From contig NZ_SWBO01000014.1 in NCBI RefSeq assembly GCF_005116475.1, positions 1 through 64,000 of the forward strand: a stretch of DNA of 64,000 nucleotides, in the 5' to 3' direction. The first letter of the stretch is position 1, and each line of letters begins with the position of its first letter. The position numbers were made by a program, and so were the translations under genes. Below are positions 51,829 to 61,482 of the stretch, piece by piece. This DNA is from Pedobacter cryotolerans (lineage in GTDB: Bacteria; Bacteroidota; Bacteroidia; Sphingobacteriales; Sphingobacteriaceae). The notes beneath the pieces were generated by a model. The model ran no database searches and was not told the DNA's origin. It saw nothing but the letters and a program-made list of their open reading frames with translations.

Positions 51829-54800
51829 ATGAACAAACTCTATCTAACGTGCATGCTCGTTATGCTCGCTATTTTAGCGAATGCACAAAACAGGTTACTT
51901 AATGGAAGAGTGCTCGACCAAAGTGACAACACACCAATTGTTGGCGCAAACATTGGCGTACAAGGAGCCAATACCGCTACCACAACTGATTCAAAAGGAA
52001 ACTTTAGCATTAGCTTGGCAAGTGCTAAGCCCGAAACCTTGATTGTTAAATTTATTGGTTTTAGTGATCAAACTATTTTGGTTGGTGCAAATGAGCAAAA
52101 CATTACCATTAAAATTTCATCGCAAACAAATGCGCTTGATGAAGTGGTGGTAGTAGGTTTTGGAACCATAAGAAGGAGAGATTTAACCGGAGCAGTAGCT
52201 TCTGTTAAAGCAGCAGAAATTATTAAAGCTCCTACACACAATGCAATTGAAGCGATACAGGGTAGAGCCGCTGGTGTAGACATTACAAGAAGTAGTGGTA
52301 ATGCTGGTGCTGGTGTAAATATTCAAATTAGAGGAACTCGTTCAATTTCTAATAACCCAGGTCCTTTGTATGTAATTGATGGGGTACAAAACGGTGGGAG
52401 TATTAACAACCTTAACACAAACGATATAGAAAGCATTGATGTATTACAAGATGCTTCATCAACAGCAATTTATGGTTCTCAAGGTGCAAATGGAGTAATC
52501 ATCATTACAACAAAAAAAGGTACAGCAGGCAAGTCTAAAATTTCTTATAATGGTTACTATGGCATAAATGGAGAAACTGCATTTCCTGCTCCAAGGGTGG
52601 GAGAAGATTATTTAACACTAAGAAGAGAATCTTTTCGTAATGATGCGGGTGTGATCACTCAAACTGATGCGCAAATATTTAATGGAGCCGGCGAATTAGC
52701 AGCCATACAAGCAGGTGCATTTGTAAATTGGGTAGATCTTGCTACCAGAAATGGCAGACAACAAAGTCATTCGGTTGCTGTAAGTGGAGGTTCTGAAAAC
52801 ACAAAAGCACTATTTTCTCTTGGATATTTCAATGAAGAAGGCGCTTTAAAGGGCAATGATTTTAACAGATATAATTTTAGATACAATATTGATCATAGGG
52901 TAAATAGCTGGATAAAAGCCGGTATAACTGGTCAATTAGCATTTAGCAAAACTAATAGTCGTAGAGATCCATTATCTGTTGCACTAACGGCTATCCCATT
53001 AGGTATACCTTACAATGCGGATGGATCAGTAAACATATTTCCGATGGCTAGTTTTGCAACTGGCAATACTAACTTAAGCCCATTAACCGATGAACGCCCT
53101 GGAGCAGCAATTGATGAAAATTTAGCAAATGAAATTAGTGCAAATGCCTATGCAGAACTTAACCCAATAAAAGGTTTAACCTACAGAATGAGTTTTGGTA
53201 CCGTTCTTAACAATGGCAGAAGAGGTATATTTAATGACCAAAATTCTACAGCTCAAAACAATGTTCGCTATGCATCTGCATCAGTAAGAAATGACAATGG
53301 TAGGTATTACAATTGGGACAATGTAATTACTTACACAAGAGATTTTAACAAACATAGTTTTACTGCAACTGCGCTAACAAGTTATATCCATAGCGATGCA
53401 GATTTTAGTCAAGCTACTGGTATTAGACAAGTTTTGGCATCGCAAGGTTTTAACAATTTATTTGGTACAGAAGCGAGTAGTAGAACAACAACATCTGGTT
53501 TTACTAGATATGATTTATTGGCCTATGCAGCTCGTATAAACTATAGTTATAATGGCAAATATTTATTTCAGGCTACCCAACGTTGGGATGGAGCTTCACG
53601 CTTAGCACCTGGAAGAAAATGGGATTCGTTTGCTTCTGCATCTGCAGGATGGGTAATTAGCAGTGAAGACTTTTTTAAGGATGTTAAACCTATAAGTAAT
53701 TTAAAACTTAGGTTAAGCTATGGTGAGGCTGGAAACTCTGGCAGTGTTTCACCTTATGGCTCGCAAAGTTTAATATCTGCTGTGCAAATGGGTTTCGGCG
53801 ATGTTGCAGCACCTGCTTACGGTTTTAGCGGTACAGTAGCCAATCCAGATTTAGGATGGGAAACATCTACCACGGGCAACATAGGGTTAGATTTAGGACT
53901 ATTTGATAATAGAATTTCAGCAACGCTGGATTTATATAGCACAAAAACCACAGATATTATTTTAGCCCGTAGTTTACCTATCTCAACCGGACAAACTACC
54001 ATTACTCAAAATATTGGTGCTACTTTAAACACGGGTGTTAACGCCAGCTTAACTTCAATTAATTTTCAAAAGAAAGATTTTAGTTGGAGTACAACCGTAA
54101 CCTTCTCTCATAACAAAGAGAAGATTACAGATTTAATTGACGGAAGAGACATTATTGCTTCCAACAATCCAGAAGAAAACTCTTTATTTATTGGATCACC
54201 TGTAAGGGTATTTTACACCTACAGAAAGTTAGGTATATGGCAATTAAATGAAAATCCGGCAGCATATAGCCAAGCTGGACAAGCATTTCGTTTTGGTGAT
54301 ATAAAACTTGATGACATTGATGGAAATAACATCATTGATCAAAATGACAGGGTGGTAGTTGGTCAAACACAGCCACAATGGTATGGAGGTTTGTTAAATA
54401 ATTTCCGTTACAAAGCATTTGATTTGAGCATTTTCTTGATGGCTAGATATGGTCAATTTGTAAAAGCAGAATTTGTAGGTAGATATAACCCTGGTGGTGT
54501 GGCCAACGGACCAGCAAATTTTGATTACTGGACAATAAATAATCCTTCAAACGATTTCCCTAGACCAAGACAAGGCGGTAGCATAGCTTCAGTTTACCCC
54601 AACCAATATCAATCACTATTATACATTGATGGTTCATTCTTTAAGGTAAAAAATATTCAATTGGGCTACACAATTCCTAAAAAAGTTACTGATAAACTTA
54701 AATTAGGTTCGCTTAGAGCTTATGCCACAGGTTCAAACATTTTTACCTATTCAAAAAACAAATTGCTTAGAGATTACGATCCTGAAAGAGGTGGTGCAGA

Positions 54801-54852
54801 ATCTTCTCCTCTTAGTAGACAATTTGTATTTGGTTTTAATTTGGATTTATAA
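51829..54852 (+). CDS. SusC/RagA-type TonB-linked outer membrane protein
   Basis: A 1007-residue receptor. Signal peptide to about residue 19 (ILANAQ), carboxypeptidase-regulatory-like domain (LLNGRVLDQSDNTPIVGANI), plug with the SusC signature LDEVVVVGFGTIRRRDLTGA and STAIYGSQGANGVIIITTKK, then a large beta-barrel ending FVFGFNLDL. It imports oligomers across the outer membrane with TonB energy, together with the SusD partner 17 bp downstream. No glycan enzymes follow. Confidence 0.95.
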   Translation: MNKLYLTCMLVMLAILANAQNRLLNGRVLDQSDNTPIVGANIGVQGANTATTTDSKGNFSISLASAKPETLIVKFIGFSDQTILVGANEQNITIKISSQTNALDEVVVVGFGTIRRRDLTGAVASVKAAEIIKAPTHNAIEAIQGRAAGVDITRSSGNAGAGVNIQIRGTRSISNNPGPLYVIDGVQNGGSINNLNTNDIESIDVLQDASSTAIYGSQGANGVIIITTKKGTAGKSKISYNGYYGINGETAFPAPRVGEDYLTLRRESFRNDAGVITQTDAQIFNGAGELAAIQAGAFVNWVDLATRNGRQQSHSVAVSGGSENTKALFSLGYFNEEGALKGNDFNRYNFRYNIDHRVNSWIKAGITGQLAFSKTNSRRDPLSVALTAIPLGIPYNADGSVNIFPMASFATGNTNLSPLTDERPGAAIDENLANEISANAYAELNPIKGLTYRMSFGTVLNNGRRGIFNDQNSTAQNNVRYASASVRNDNGRYYNWDNVITYTRDFNKHSFTATALTSYIHSDADFSQATGIRQVLASQGFNNLFGTEASSRTTTSGFTRYDLLAYAARINYSYNGKYLFQATQRWDGASRLAPGRKWDSFASASAGWVISSEDFFKDVKPISNLKLRLSYGEAGNSGSVSPYGSQSLISAVQMGFGDVAAPAYGFSGTVANPDLGWETSTTGNIGLDLGLFDNRISATLDLYSTKTTDIILARSLPISTGQTTITQNIGATLNTGVNASLTSINFQKKDFSWSTTVTFSHNKEKITDLIDGRDIIASNNPEENSLFIGSPVRVFYTYRKLGIWQLNENPAAYSQAGQAFRFGDIKLDDIDGNNIIDQNDRVVVGQTQPQWYGGLLNNFRYKAFDLSIFLMARYGQFVKAEFVGRYNPGGVANGPANFDYWTINNPSNDFPRPRQGGSIASVYPNQYQSLLYIDGSFFKVKNIQLGYTIPKKVTDKLKLGSLRAYATGSNIFTYSKNKLLRDYDPERGGAESSPLSRQFVFGFNLDL

Positions 54853-54869
54853 TTTAATCAAAACTCATC

Positions 54870-56624
54870 ATGAAAAAAAATATTATATTCACAATAGTAA
54901 CCATTGCTAGTTTAACAGCTTGTAATAAAAGGTTAGATGAGGTGAACCCTGGTGGTGCAACTGCAGATGCTACTTGGACAACCCCACAAGGATTTGTTAC
55001 AGCAGTAAATGGCGCCTACCAAGAGCAACGTGCCTGGTATGGCAAAGAAGACGGGCTTTTAAATTCTGAAAGCGGTACAGATTTATGGCTTAATGCCAAC
55101 AAAGCAAATTATGCAAATCAAGTAACGCGTTATGTAGGCTTATCAGGTGCCTCTCCTAGTACCACTTTAGCAGCATTTCGATTATTTTACAGAGCCATAA
55201 ATTTATGTAATGCTGGTATCAATAGAATTGAGGGTGCTGGCTTCACAGATCCTGCAGAAAAAAATAGAAGACTTGGAGAACTCCGTTATTTACGTGCTTT
55301 TTATTACTGGCATATTGTAGAGCAATTTGGAGGTGTGAGTTTACGCACCACTGAAACTACAACAGTAGAGCTAACTGCAACGAGAAGTCCGGTAAGTGCA
55401 TTTTATGATTTAATTATTGGAGATTTAAAATTTGCAGCAGAAAATTTACCCATTCCTTCTTTCTGGGGTGCTGAGTACAGTCGTGCATCTAAAAAATCGG
55501 CATTAGGGTTATTGGCAAGAGCCTATTTATCTAGAGCCTATTACGCCACTGGTGCAGAGCGAAACGAGTATTTTACCTTGGCAAGAAACACAGCTAATGA
55601 AATGATTACTCGAAAGGCAGAATTTGGAGTAGACTTATGGACCTCTCCAAGCGATTTATGGAACCCAGCAAATAATAAAAATAATAAGGAAGCATTGTAT
55701 ATTATTAGTAACTCTACTAATACTGCTTTAAACTATGATGGAAATGCTAACCGATTACACGCTTGGTTTTTAACACAATACAGTAATAAACCAGGTTTAG
55801 TGCAAAGTATACCATACGGGTTTGATGGACAAAGACGTTTACAACCAACCCGCTATTTGCTCGATTTGTTTAATGAACAATTAGATGCTCGTTATGCCGC
55901 AAGTTTTCAAGAAACTTGGATAGCAAATTCTACAGCAACTGGTACAAATGCTTTTACATGGACTGCTGCTCAAGCTACAACCTTTGGTAAAGCAGCTAGT
56001 GTTGTTGGTACGCCTGTGGTAAGTGGTAGCGGTCTTTCTTTACAAATTACAAAAAATGTAGTGGCCGATAAAGCAACCCGACCTTATGTTGTTGTAGATA
56101 GAAATGATCTTTACAATACCGATGGCACCATTAAATCGTTAACTGATTTTGTTGCGTTAAAAAAATTCATCGACAATACCAGAACAGTACCCAATTCTCA
56201 ACCAGGTTTTGCTGACATTATCGTAATTCGCTTTGCTGAAATGTATTTAATAGCCGCAGAAGCTGAGTTTCAATTAGGCAATTTTGGGGCAGCAGCAACT
56301 CAATTAAATGTTTTACGAACCAGAGCTGCAGTTAAAACACCTGTTAATCAAACTACTGCAATGCAAACTACAGCTGCAATTGTTCAGGCTGGAGGTATAA
56401 ATTTTATACTCGACGAACGTGCTAGAGAATTGTGTGGTGAACACGTAAGGTGGTTTGATTTGAAACGTACATTAACTGGAGAACAATTTGTCGCAAAAAT
56501 TAAAGCGGGTAATCCAGATATTACAGCAGTGGAAGCTTTTCATAGACTTAGACCAATTCCTTTGGCTGAATTAAACTCTTTAACAAATGGAGTAGAATTT
56601 GGGCAAAACCCAGGCTATCAGTAA
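54870..56624 (+). CDS. SusD/RagB-type nutrient-binding lipoprotein
   Basis: A 584-residue surface lipoprotein with a lipobox (SLTAC, Cys18). Helical TPR-like SusD features include RRLGELRYLRAFYYWHIVEQ with FGGVSLR, SRASKKSALGLLARAYLSRA, and the C-terminal IVIRFAEMYLIAAEAEFQLG and LDERARELCGEHVRWFDLKR. It captures the ligand for the SusC channel. The ligand is unknown. Confidence 0.95.
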   Translation: MKKNIIFTIVTIASLTACNKRLDEVNPGGATADATWTTPQGFVTAVNGAYQEQRAWYGKEDGLLNSESGTDLWLNANKANYANQVTRYVGLSGASPSTTLAAFRLFYRAINLCNAGINRIEGAGFTDPAEKNRRLGELRYLRAFYYWHIVEQFGGVSLRTTETTTVELTATRSPVSAFYDLIIGDLKFAAENLPIPSFWGAEYSRASKKSALGLLARAYLSRAYYATGAERNEYFTLARNTANEMITRKAEFGVDLWTSPSDLWNPANNKNNKEALYIISNSTNTALNYDGNANRLHAWFLTQYSNKPGLVQSIPYGFDGQRRLQPTRYLLDLFNEQLDARYAASFQETWIANSTATGTNAFTWTAAQATTFGKAASVVGTPVVSGSGLSLQITKNVVADKATRPYVVVDRNDLYNTDGTIKSLTDFVALKKFIDNTRTVPNSQPGFADIIVIRFAEMYLIAAEAEFQLGNFGAAATQLNVLRTRAAVKTPVNQTTAMQTTAAIVQAGGINFILDERARELCGEHVRWFDLKRTLTGEQFVAKIKAGNPDITAVEAFHRLRPIPLAELNSLTNGVEFGQNPGYQ

Positions 56625-56648
56625 AAATAACATATTATAATTTGGTTT

Positions 56649-56681
56649 AGCAGGCGTGATTCTTATTACGTCTGCTTTTTT
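56649..56681 (+). terminator. Terminator after SusD gene
   Basis: AGCAGGCGTGAT (56649-56660) pairs imperfectly with ATTACGTCTGCT, followed by a T-run. It lies 25 bp past the stop. Confidence 0.65.
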
Positions 56682-56779
56682 ATGGTTTGGATAATTTTTC
56701 ATCCCCAAAAATCTCTTATCAATAAACTAAAAAGATAGCTAGTTTGAGACCAATATTAACACTAAAAAATTGCCATCTT

Positions 56780-59710
56780 TTAAATCAATTCCAACAAATC
56801 ATTTTTAGTTAACGATTTAAAGATAAACTCATCAGTTTTAATTAAATCACTTGCTAAGTCCTTTTTGGTCTCTTGCATCAGCATTATTTTTTCTTCAATC
56901 GTATCCTGACAAATTAAACGTACAGCCATCACATTATTTTGTTGCCCAATTCTATAAGCCCTATCTATAGCTTGGTTTTCAACAGCTGGGTTCCACCATG
57001 GATCAATTAAAAAAACATAATCGGCCTTAGTTAAATTTAAACCAACTCCACCAGCTTTTAAACTAATTAAAAATACTTTTACCGCTGCATTTTGTTGAAA
57101 AGAATTAACCACTTCTTCCCTATTTTTTGTTGTTCCTGTTAAGTAAGCAAAAGCAATATTTCGTTGTTCTAACTGCTCTTTAACCAAATCTAACATACTT
57201 ACAAATTGAGAAAACACTAAAATATTATGGTTAGTTGATTTATTTTCAATCTGCTCTAATAATACATCCATTTTTGCAGAAGCATTTCCATAGTTTTTTT
57301 CTTTACTCAATATTGCTGGCGAATTACAAATTTGTCTTAATTTGGTAATCCCCTGTAAAACATGCATACTACTTTTAGTAAGTTCATTTTCTGGGTTACC
57401 CATTAAATAATCGCGGATTTCAGTTCTACAACTTTCGTAAATTTCACGTTGCTGTGTACCCATTTCGCAATAAATTGTAATTTCTGTTTTATCGGGCAAT
57501 TCTTTTGCAACTTGTTCTTTTGTTCTTCTCAGTACAAATGGATTAATTTTTCGTTGCAATTCGGTTGCACGTTTGGCATCTTTAAACTGATCTATCGGCA
57601 CGGAGTAAATTTGCTTAAATTGCTCTTTAGAACCTAATAAACCCGGACAAGCGAAAGATAGCTGTCCGTACAAATCAAAAGTATTATTTTCTATTGGTGT
57701 ACCCGTAAGTACAATTTTATTGCGAGATTGCAGCAACCTCACTGCCTTGTACCTCTGCGAATCGGTATTTTTTATATTTTGTGATTCATCTAAAAAGATA
57801 TAGTTAAAACGGTAATCTTTTAAGAACTTGATATCAGATAAAAGCGTTCCATAAGAAGTAAGCACAACTTCGTACTGATTAAAGTCTTTTGCAACTTTAG
57901 CCCTATCAGCCCCATAAATTGTAAGTAATTTTAAACTTGGCGCAAACTTTTCAATTTCCTTTTGCCAATTAAATACCAGAGAAGCAGGCACAACTACTAA
58001 ATTTGTTTGATGAGCGTGTTTTTCTCGTTGAGATAGGATAAATGCTAAAACCTGAATAGTTTTTCCCAATCCCATATCATCTGCCAAACAACCACCAAAA
58101 TTAAATTCATCTAAAAAGTTAAGCCAAATTAATCCTTCCTTTTGATAATCTCGTAAAGTTGCCTTTAAACCTTCGGGAACAGCTATTGTTGCAATATTGT
58201 TAAATCCAGCCAATTTGGTTTTATAAAGCTCTATGCGTTGTTTACTTTCTACATCTAATAGTTCAGTTTCATATAATTCTTCTACAGTTGCGTAATTAAC
58301 GTTTGGCGTATGCAGTGTTTCTTCAACAATTTCTGCGGCAGCAAAATATGCCTCAAACTTTGCTAACCATTCAGCAGGCAAAATACCTGTAGTACCATCA
58401 TCTAATTGCACAAATTTGCTTTTGTTTCTGATAGATTTATGTAAGTGCTTTAAAGAAACCGTTTGTTTGTTAAATTTAACTTTAATGGCGGTTTCAAACC
58501 AATCTACACCACTAATTACATTGATATTAATTTTAGCCTGATAAGCACTTAACTTGTTGTTTTTTAAATTATTGAAACCCAAAATAGCAATTCCTTTACT
58601 TCGCCAAGCTTCAAAAGCAGTTAAAAACCATTCTGGCGCTAAAAAATGTTTGCGATGCATATAAAAGCAATCGGTATGCAATTGTTCAGAAAACTCAGGT
58701 ATTTGCTCCTCAAAATAAGGATGCATTTTAGCAATATTTGTGATAAACTGCAGTTCTTTATCTTCATCTCGTTCTAAAGTAAAAAGTTTGCCACGCTTAT
58801 CTTTAGCCTGAATTTGTTTTTTAGATATTACCGGAATTTCTAATCCACCGTAGCGCATTACTGGAGTAAGTAATACAAAATCTTCCGATTCGGTGAGGTA
58901 AATGATTTGTTCATTCTCCAAATCAAAGCCTTGCTCAATAAATTGTTTTTGTGTTGCGGGTTTTAAGTAAGAATAATTGATTTTAATTTTTTCTTCAAGA
59001 TGCGAAAGTATATTTTGCTGAAAATCCTCATAATCCACCCGATCAATAACTACATTATTTTGTTGCTTCTTAAAAAAATCAATAACATGGATAAAATGTG
59101 GGTTAGAGATTAAATAAAAATGGTTTTTAACCTGTACAAAATATTGATATTTGAGAATTAAATCTTCCAGATTATAAACTTTATTTGCCAAATGCAACCA
59201 GCCAGAAATAGCAAAACTATCTCCTCTTTCATCAACATTAATTTCGAGATTTAATTTTAATACAACCACAGTAATCTCTACCAATGTACTGGCATTTAAA
59301 GTGCTACCCGCTTTTTCATCGTGCTGATAAAATTTAACTTGGTAAGGATTTTTAGCAATTGCTTTTAAGGCCGCAACTTCTGTGTCATTTCTTCCTTCGC
59401 TGTAATTATTTTTGAAACGAGATATGCCAGTGTAAAATTTAATCTCATCTTGCTTTTCGGCTTTCCAAACAAAATCCAAAGGATCTAAAATTTTAATCGG
59501 ATTTTTAGGCTTTCCACTTTGTGTAAACGCTACGTTAGCCAATTCTACAACTAAATGTCGGTAATACTTATGCCGACTAAAAATTACAATTTTAGGCAAA
59601 AAATGATCATCAACAAGATTTAATGTGGTGGCTTTTTGTTGATTTATAATTGGTAAAAGCCTTTCAAAATCGGGCTTTTCTTTATCAAAATCTTGGTTAT
59701 CTATCATCAT
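56780..59710 (-). CDS. SNF2-family DEAD/DEAH helicase
   Basis: A 976-residue Swi2/Snf2-like ATPase. The N-terminal about 480 residues are a family-specific region without recognised motifs. The ATPase has LADDMGLGKTIQVLAF (about 540-555), DESQ in place of DEAH (about 640) and LTGTPIENN. The C-terminal helicase lobe ends VFLIDPWWNPAVENQAIDRA followed by YRIGQ. It translocates on double-stranded DNA and remodels protein-DNA complexes. It is a single gene. Relatives are common in Bacteroidota genomes and are not specifically defensive. Confidence 0.93.
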   Translation of the reverse strand: MMIDNQDFDKEKPDFERLLPIINQQKATTLNLVDDHFLPKIVIFSRHKYYRHLVVELANVAFTQSGKPKNPIKILDPLDFVWKAEKQDEIKFYTGISRFKNNYSEGRNDTEVAALKAIAKNPYQVKFYQHDEKAGSTLNASTLVEITVVVLKLNLEINVDERGDSFAISGWLHLANKVYNLEDLILKYQYFVQVKNHFYLISNPHFIHVIDFFKKQQNNVVIDRVDYEDFQQNILSHLEEKIKINYSYLKPATQKQFIEQGFDLENEQIIYLTESEDFVLLTPVMRYGGLEIPVISKKQIQAKDKRGKLFTLERDEDKELQFITNIAKMHPYFEEQIPEFSEQLHTDCFYMHRKHFLAPEWFLTAFEAWRSKGIAILGFNNLKNNKLSAYQAKININVISGVDWFETAIKVKFNKQTVSLKHLHKSIRNKSKFVQLDDGTTGILPAEWLAKFEAYFAAAEIVEETLHTPNVNYATVEELYETELLDVESKQRIELYKTKLAGFNNIATIAVPEGLKATLRDYQKEGLIWLNFLDEFNFGGCLADDMGLGKTIQVLAFILSQREKHAHQTNLVVVPASLVFNWQKEIEKFAPSLKLLTIYGADRAKVAKDFNQYEVVLTSYGTLLSDIKFLKDYRFNYIFLDESQNIKNTDSQRYKAVRLLQSRNKIVLTGTPIENNTFDLYGQLSFACPGLLGSKEQFKQIYSVPIDQFKDAKRATELQRKINPFVLRRTKEQVAKELPDKTEITIYCEMGTQQREIYESCRTEIRDYLMGNPENELTKSSMHVLQGITKLRQICNSPAILSKEKNYGNASAKMDVLLEQIENKSTNHNILVFSQFVSMLDLVKEQLEQRNIAFAYLTGTTKNREEVVNSFQQNAAVKVFLISLKAGGVGLNLTKADYVFLIDPWWNPAVENQAIDRAYRIGQQNNVMAVRLICQDTIEEKIMLMQETKKDLASDLIKTDEFIFKSLTKNDLLELI

Positions 59711-59814
59711 TTACTGGCGGATAAAGATAAGAGAAATAGCATAATTTGTGCAATCAAAAAAACATGCATACCCATTTAATTGTAGTGTTTAAACTTTACA
59801 TTTATAACAAAAAA

Positions 59815-60234
59815 ATGAAATCAACACAAACTACATTTATACAACATACGGTAAGAATAATTTTAGGCATTTTTATGGTTGCTGCCGCGATTGGACATTT
59901 CACATTCCAAAGAGCCGAGTTTCAGGCTCAAGTACCTAATTGGGTACCATTAAGTAAAGATGCAGTAGTTTTGCTATCTGGCATAGCCGAAATAAGCTTA
60001 GGACTAGCCATGCTTTTTTGGAGAAAACAGCGTATAAATGTTGGCATTGCTTTGGCGATTTTTTATGTATTAATTTTTCCGGGCAACATAGCACAATACC
60101 TCAATAAAACGGATGCTTTTGGTTTAAATAAAGATAGTGCCCGATTAATGCGCTTATTTTTTCAGCCTGTTCTTATATTTTTAGCTTTATGGTGTACGGG
60201 AGCTTTAAAATTTTTGTTCCAAAAAAGGACTTAA
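59815..60234 (+). CDS. DoxX-like membrane protein
   Basis: A 139-residue protein from the ATG at 59815 (MKSTQTTFIQHTVRIILGIF); an earlier in-frame start adds a poorly supported leader. Four hydrophobic segments are seen, with GIFMVAAAIGHFTFQRAEF and LSGIAEISLGLAMLFWRKQR, the pattern of the DoxX/DoxD superfamily. The function is unknown. Confidence 0.82.
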   Translation: MKSTQTTFIQHTVRIILGIFMVAAAIGHFTFQRAEFQAQVPNWVPLSKDAVVLLSGIAEISLGLAMLFWRKQRINVGIALAIFYVLIFPGNIAQYLNKTDAFGLNKDSARLMRLFFQPVLIFLALWCTGALKFLFQKRT

Positions 60235-60312
60235 CCTTATTGAAATAAAAAATTCAACAACAAAAACTAAACTCATTTTTTGTGTGTTGTAAGGGTATAT
60301 TTTAATTTCCTT

Positions 60313-60492
60313 ATGCAAACAACTTTCGTAACCAAAAAACCAGTTAAATTAACTAAAAGCGAAAATCCCATTCTGTTTAAAAGAACTATTATTGAGTTTG
60401 AAGAAGAGGCAAAAACTCACATTCTTCCCATTAAAAAAAATACCGCTGCTAGATTTAAATATCCAACAAATGGTTTATATGGATTGTTGTAA
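60313..60492 (+). CDS. Small hypothetical protein
   Basis: A 59-residue frame from the ATG at 60313 (MQTTFVTKKPVKLTKSENPI), ending ARFKYPTNGLYGLL. It is basic, with no membrane segment. No family recognised. It could be a real small protein, given its regular composition and isolated position, but coding status is unproven. Confidence 0.45.
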   Translation: MQTTFVTKKPVKLTKSENPILFKRTIIEFEEEAKTHILPIKKNTAARFKYPTNGLYGLL

Positions 60493-60666
60493 AATCGATA
60501 AAAAAATCAAAAATAGCAGCTTTAAGAAAGATTTATAATCGTACATCTTTTAGCCTATAAATTTATCACTAACAAATTTAAATAGATTTACTCTTATTTG
60601 GTTTTGTTTTCTTTAAATCCACTTCTTAAAAATTTACGTAATTAATGGCTACTTTAGTTAATATTT

Positions 60667-61053
60667 ATGGAAATTGTGAAAACGCAAACAGAGCTAAATG
60701 TGATGAATTATGAGCGATTGCTCATTAAAGCTATTAAAAACTCAAATTTAACGCTATTAAATGATTTGATACATAGCAATTTTATGTTTCTGCATCCAAC
60801 TGGGCAGGTTTTAAACAAAAAAATGTATGTTGAATTGTTTAAGCGTAAACAGATTTTTGTAGATTGGCTTACCACATCAGATTATATTATTAACAAAGTT
60901 GATGATGTAATCACAGTATCTGTGCTCATTAAATCTACATGGGAATTTCATGATCAGAAAAACAATGGTTCTTTTAGATATTTACGTACATGGAAACAAA
61001 ATGGAGAAAGCATGCAACTTATCTCTATTTCTTGTGTTCAAATTAAACAATGA
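60667..61053 (+). CDS. NTF2-like protein (DUF4440)
   Basis: A 128-residue protein of the SnoaL/NTF2 fold. It has YERLLIKAIKNSNLTLLNDL, IHSNFMFLHPTGQVLNKKMY and a closing beta part FRYLRTWKQNGESMQLISIS. The cone-shaped fold binds small molecules or is catalytic in various families; no specific substrate can be named. Confidence 0.82.
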   Translation: MEIVKTQTELNVMNYERLLIKAIKNSNLTLLNDLIHSNFMFLHPTGQVLNKKMYVELFKRKQIFVDWLTTSDYIINKVDDVITVSVLIKSTWEFHDQKNNGSFRYLRTWKQNGESMQLISISCVQIKQ

Positions 61054-61482
61054 ATACGATAATCAATTAGTTAATTTGATAAATCCAATATAATTGAATT
61101 ACTATTATAGTGTTTCTACTTAATTAAAACCGAGCAATCGTGATAGAGTGATTACCTCTTTTTTAAGCGCAATAATAATCGAACTTTTAGGTTGCTAAAA
61201 CTTAGTTAAGTTCATCAGCTATAATTACCTATTTTTTCCGCTAAATAGGTATCTGTCAAAAATCCACACTTACAAAATATTCTACCTTGGAATTATTTTC
61301 GACCTAATGTCATGGGTCAAAGTATCCACATTTTTAATAAACACGATTATTTCAAATGATGGCCAAATAAAGGTTGCATGGGTTATCATATCCGTGCTGG
61401 TGGGTAGTTAAAAATACCAAAACAAGGGGATTTCAGCACCCGCCCACCCTGTTTAACTTTAACCTAATCAAACTTAAACATC
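61054..61482. other. 429-bp intergenic stretch before PQQ-like gene
   Basis: It contains a 9-bp inverted repeat, TACCTATTT and AAATAGGTA (61226-61251), without a T-run. From about 61380 a locally more GC-rich segment begins (GGTGGGTAGTT, CACCCGCCCACCC). No gene or terminator is convincing. Confidence 0.4.

Noticed and set aside
56780..59710. SNF2 helicase as part of a defence island
   Set aside because: No nuclease, methyltransferase or other defence gene is adjacent; this helicase type is common as a lone gene in the phylum.
61226..61251. Inverted repeat TACCTATTT/AAATAGGTA
   Set aside because: No T-run and no matching site elsewhere, so neither terminator nor operator can be claimed.
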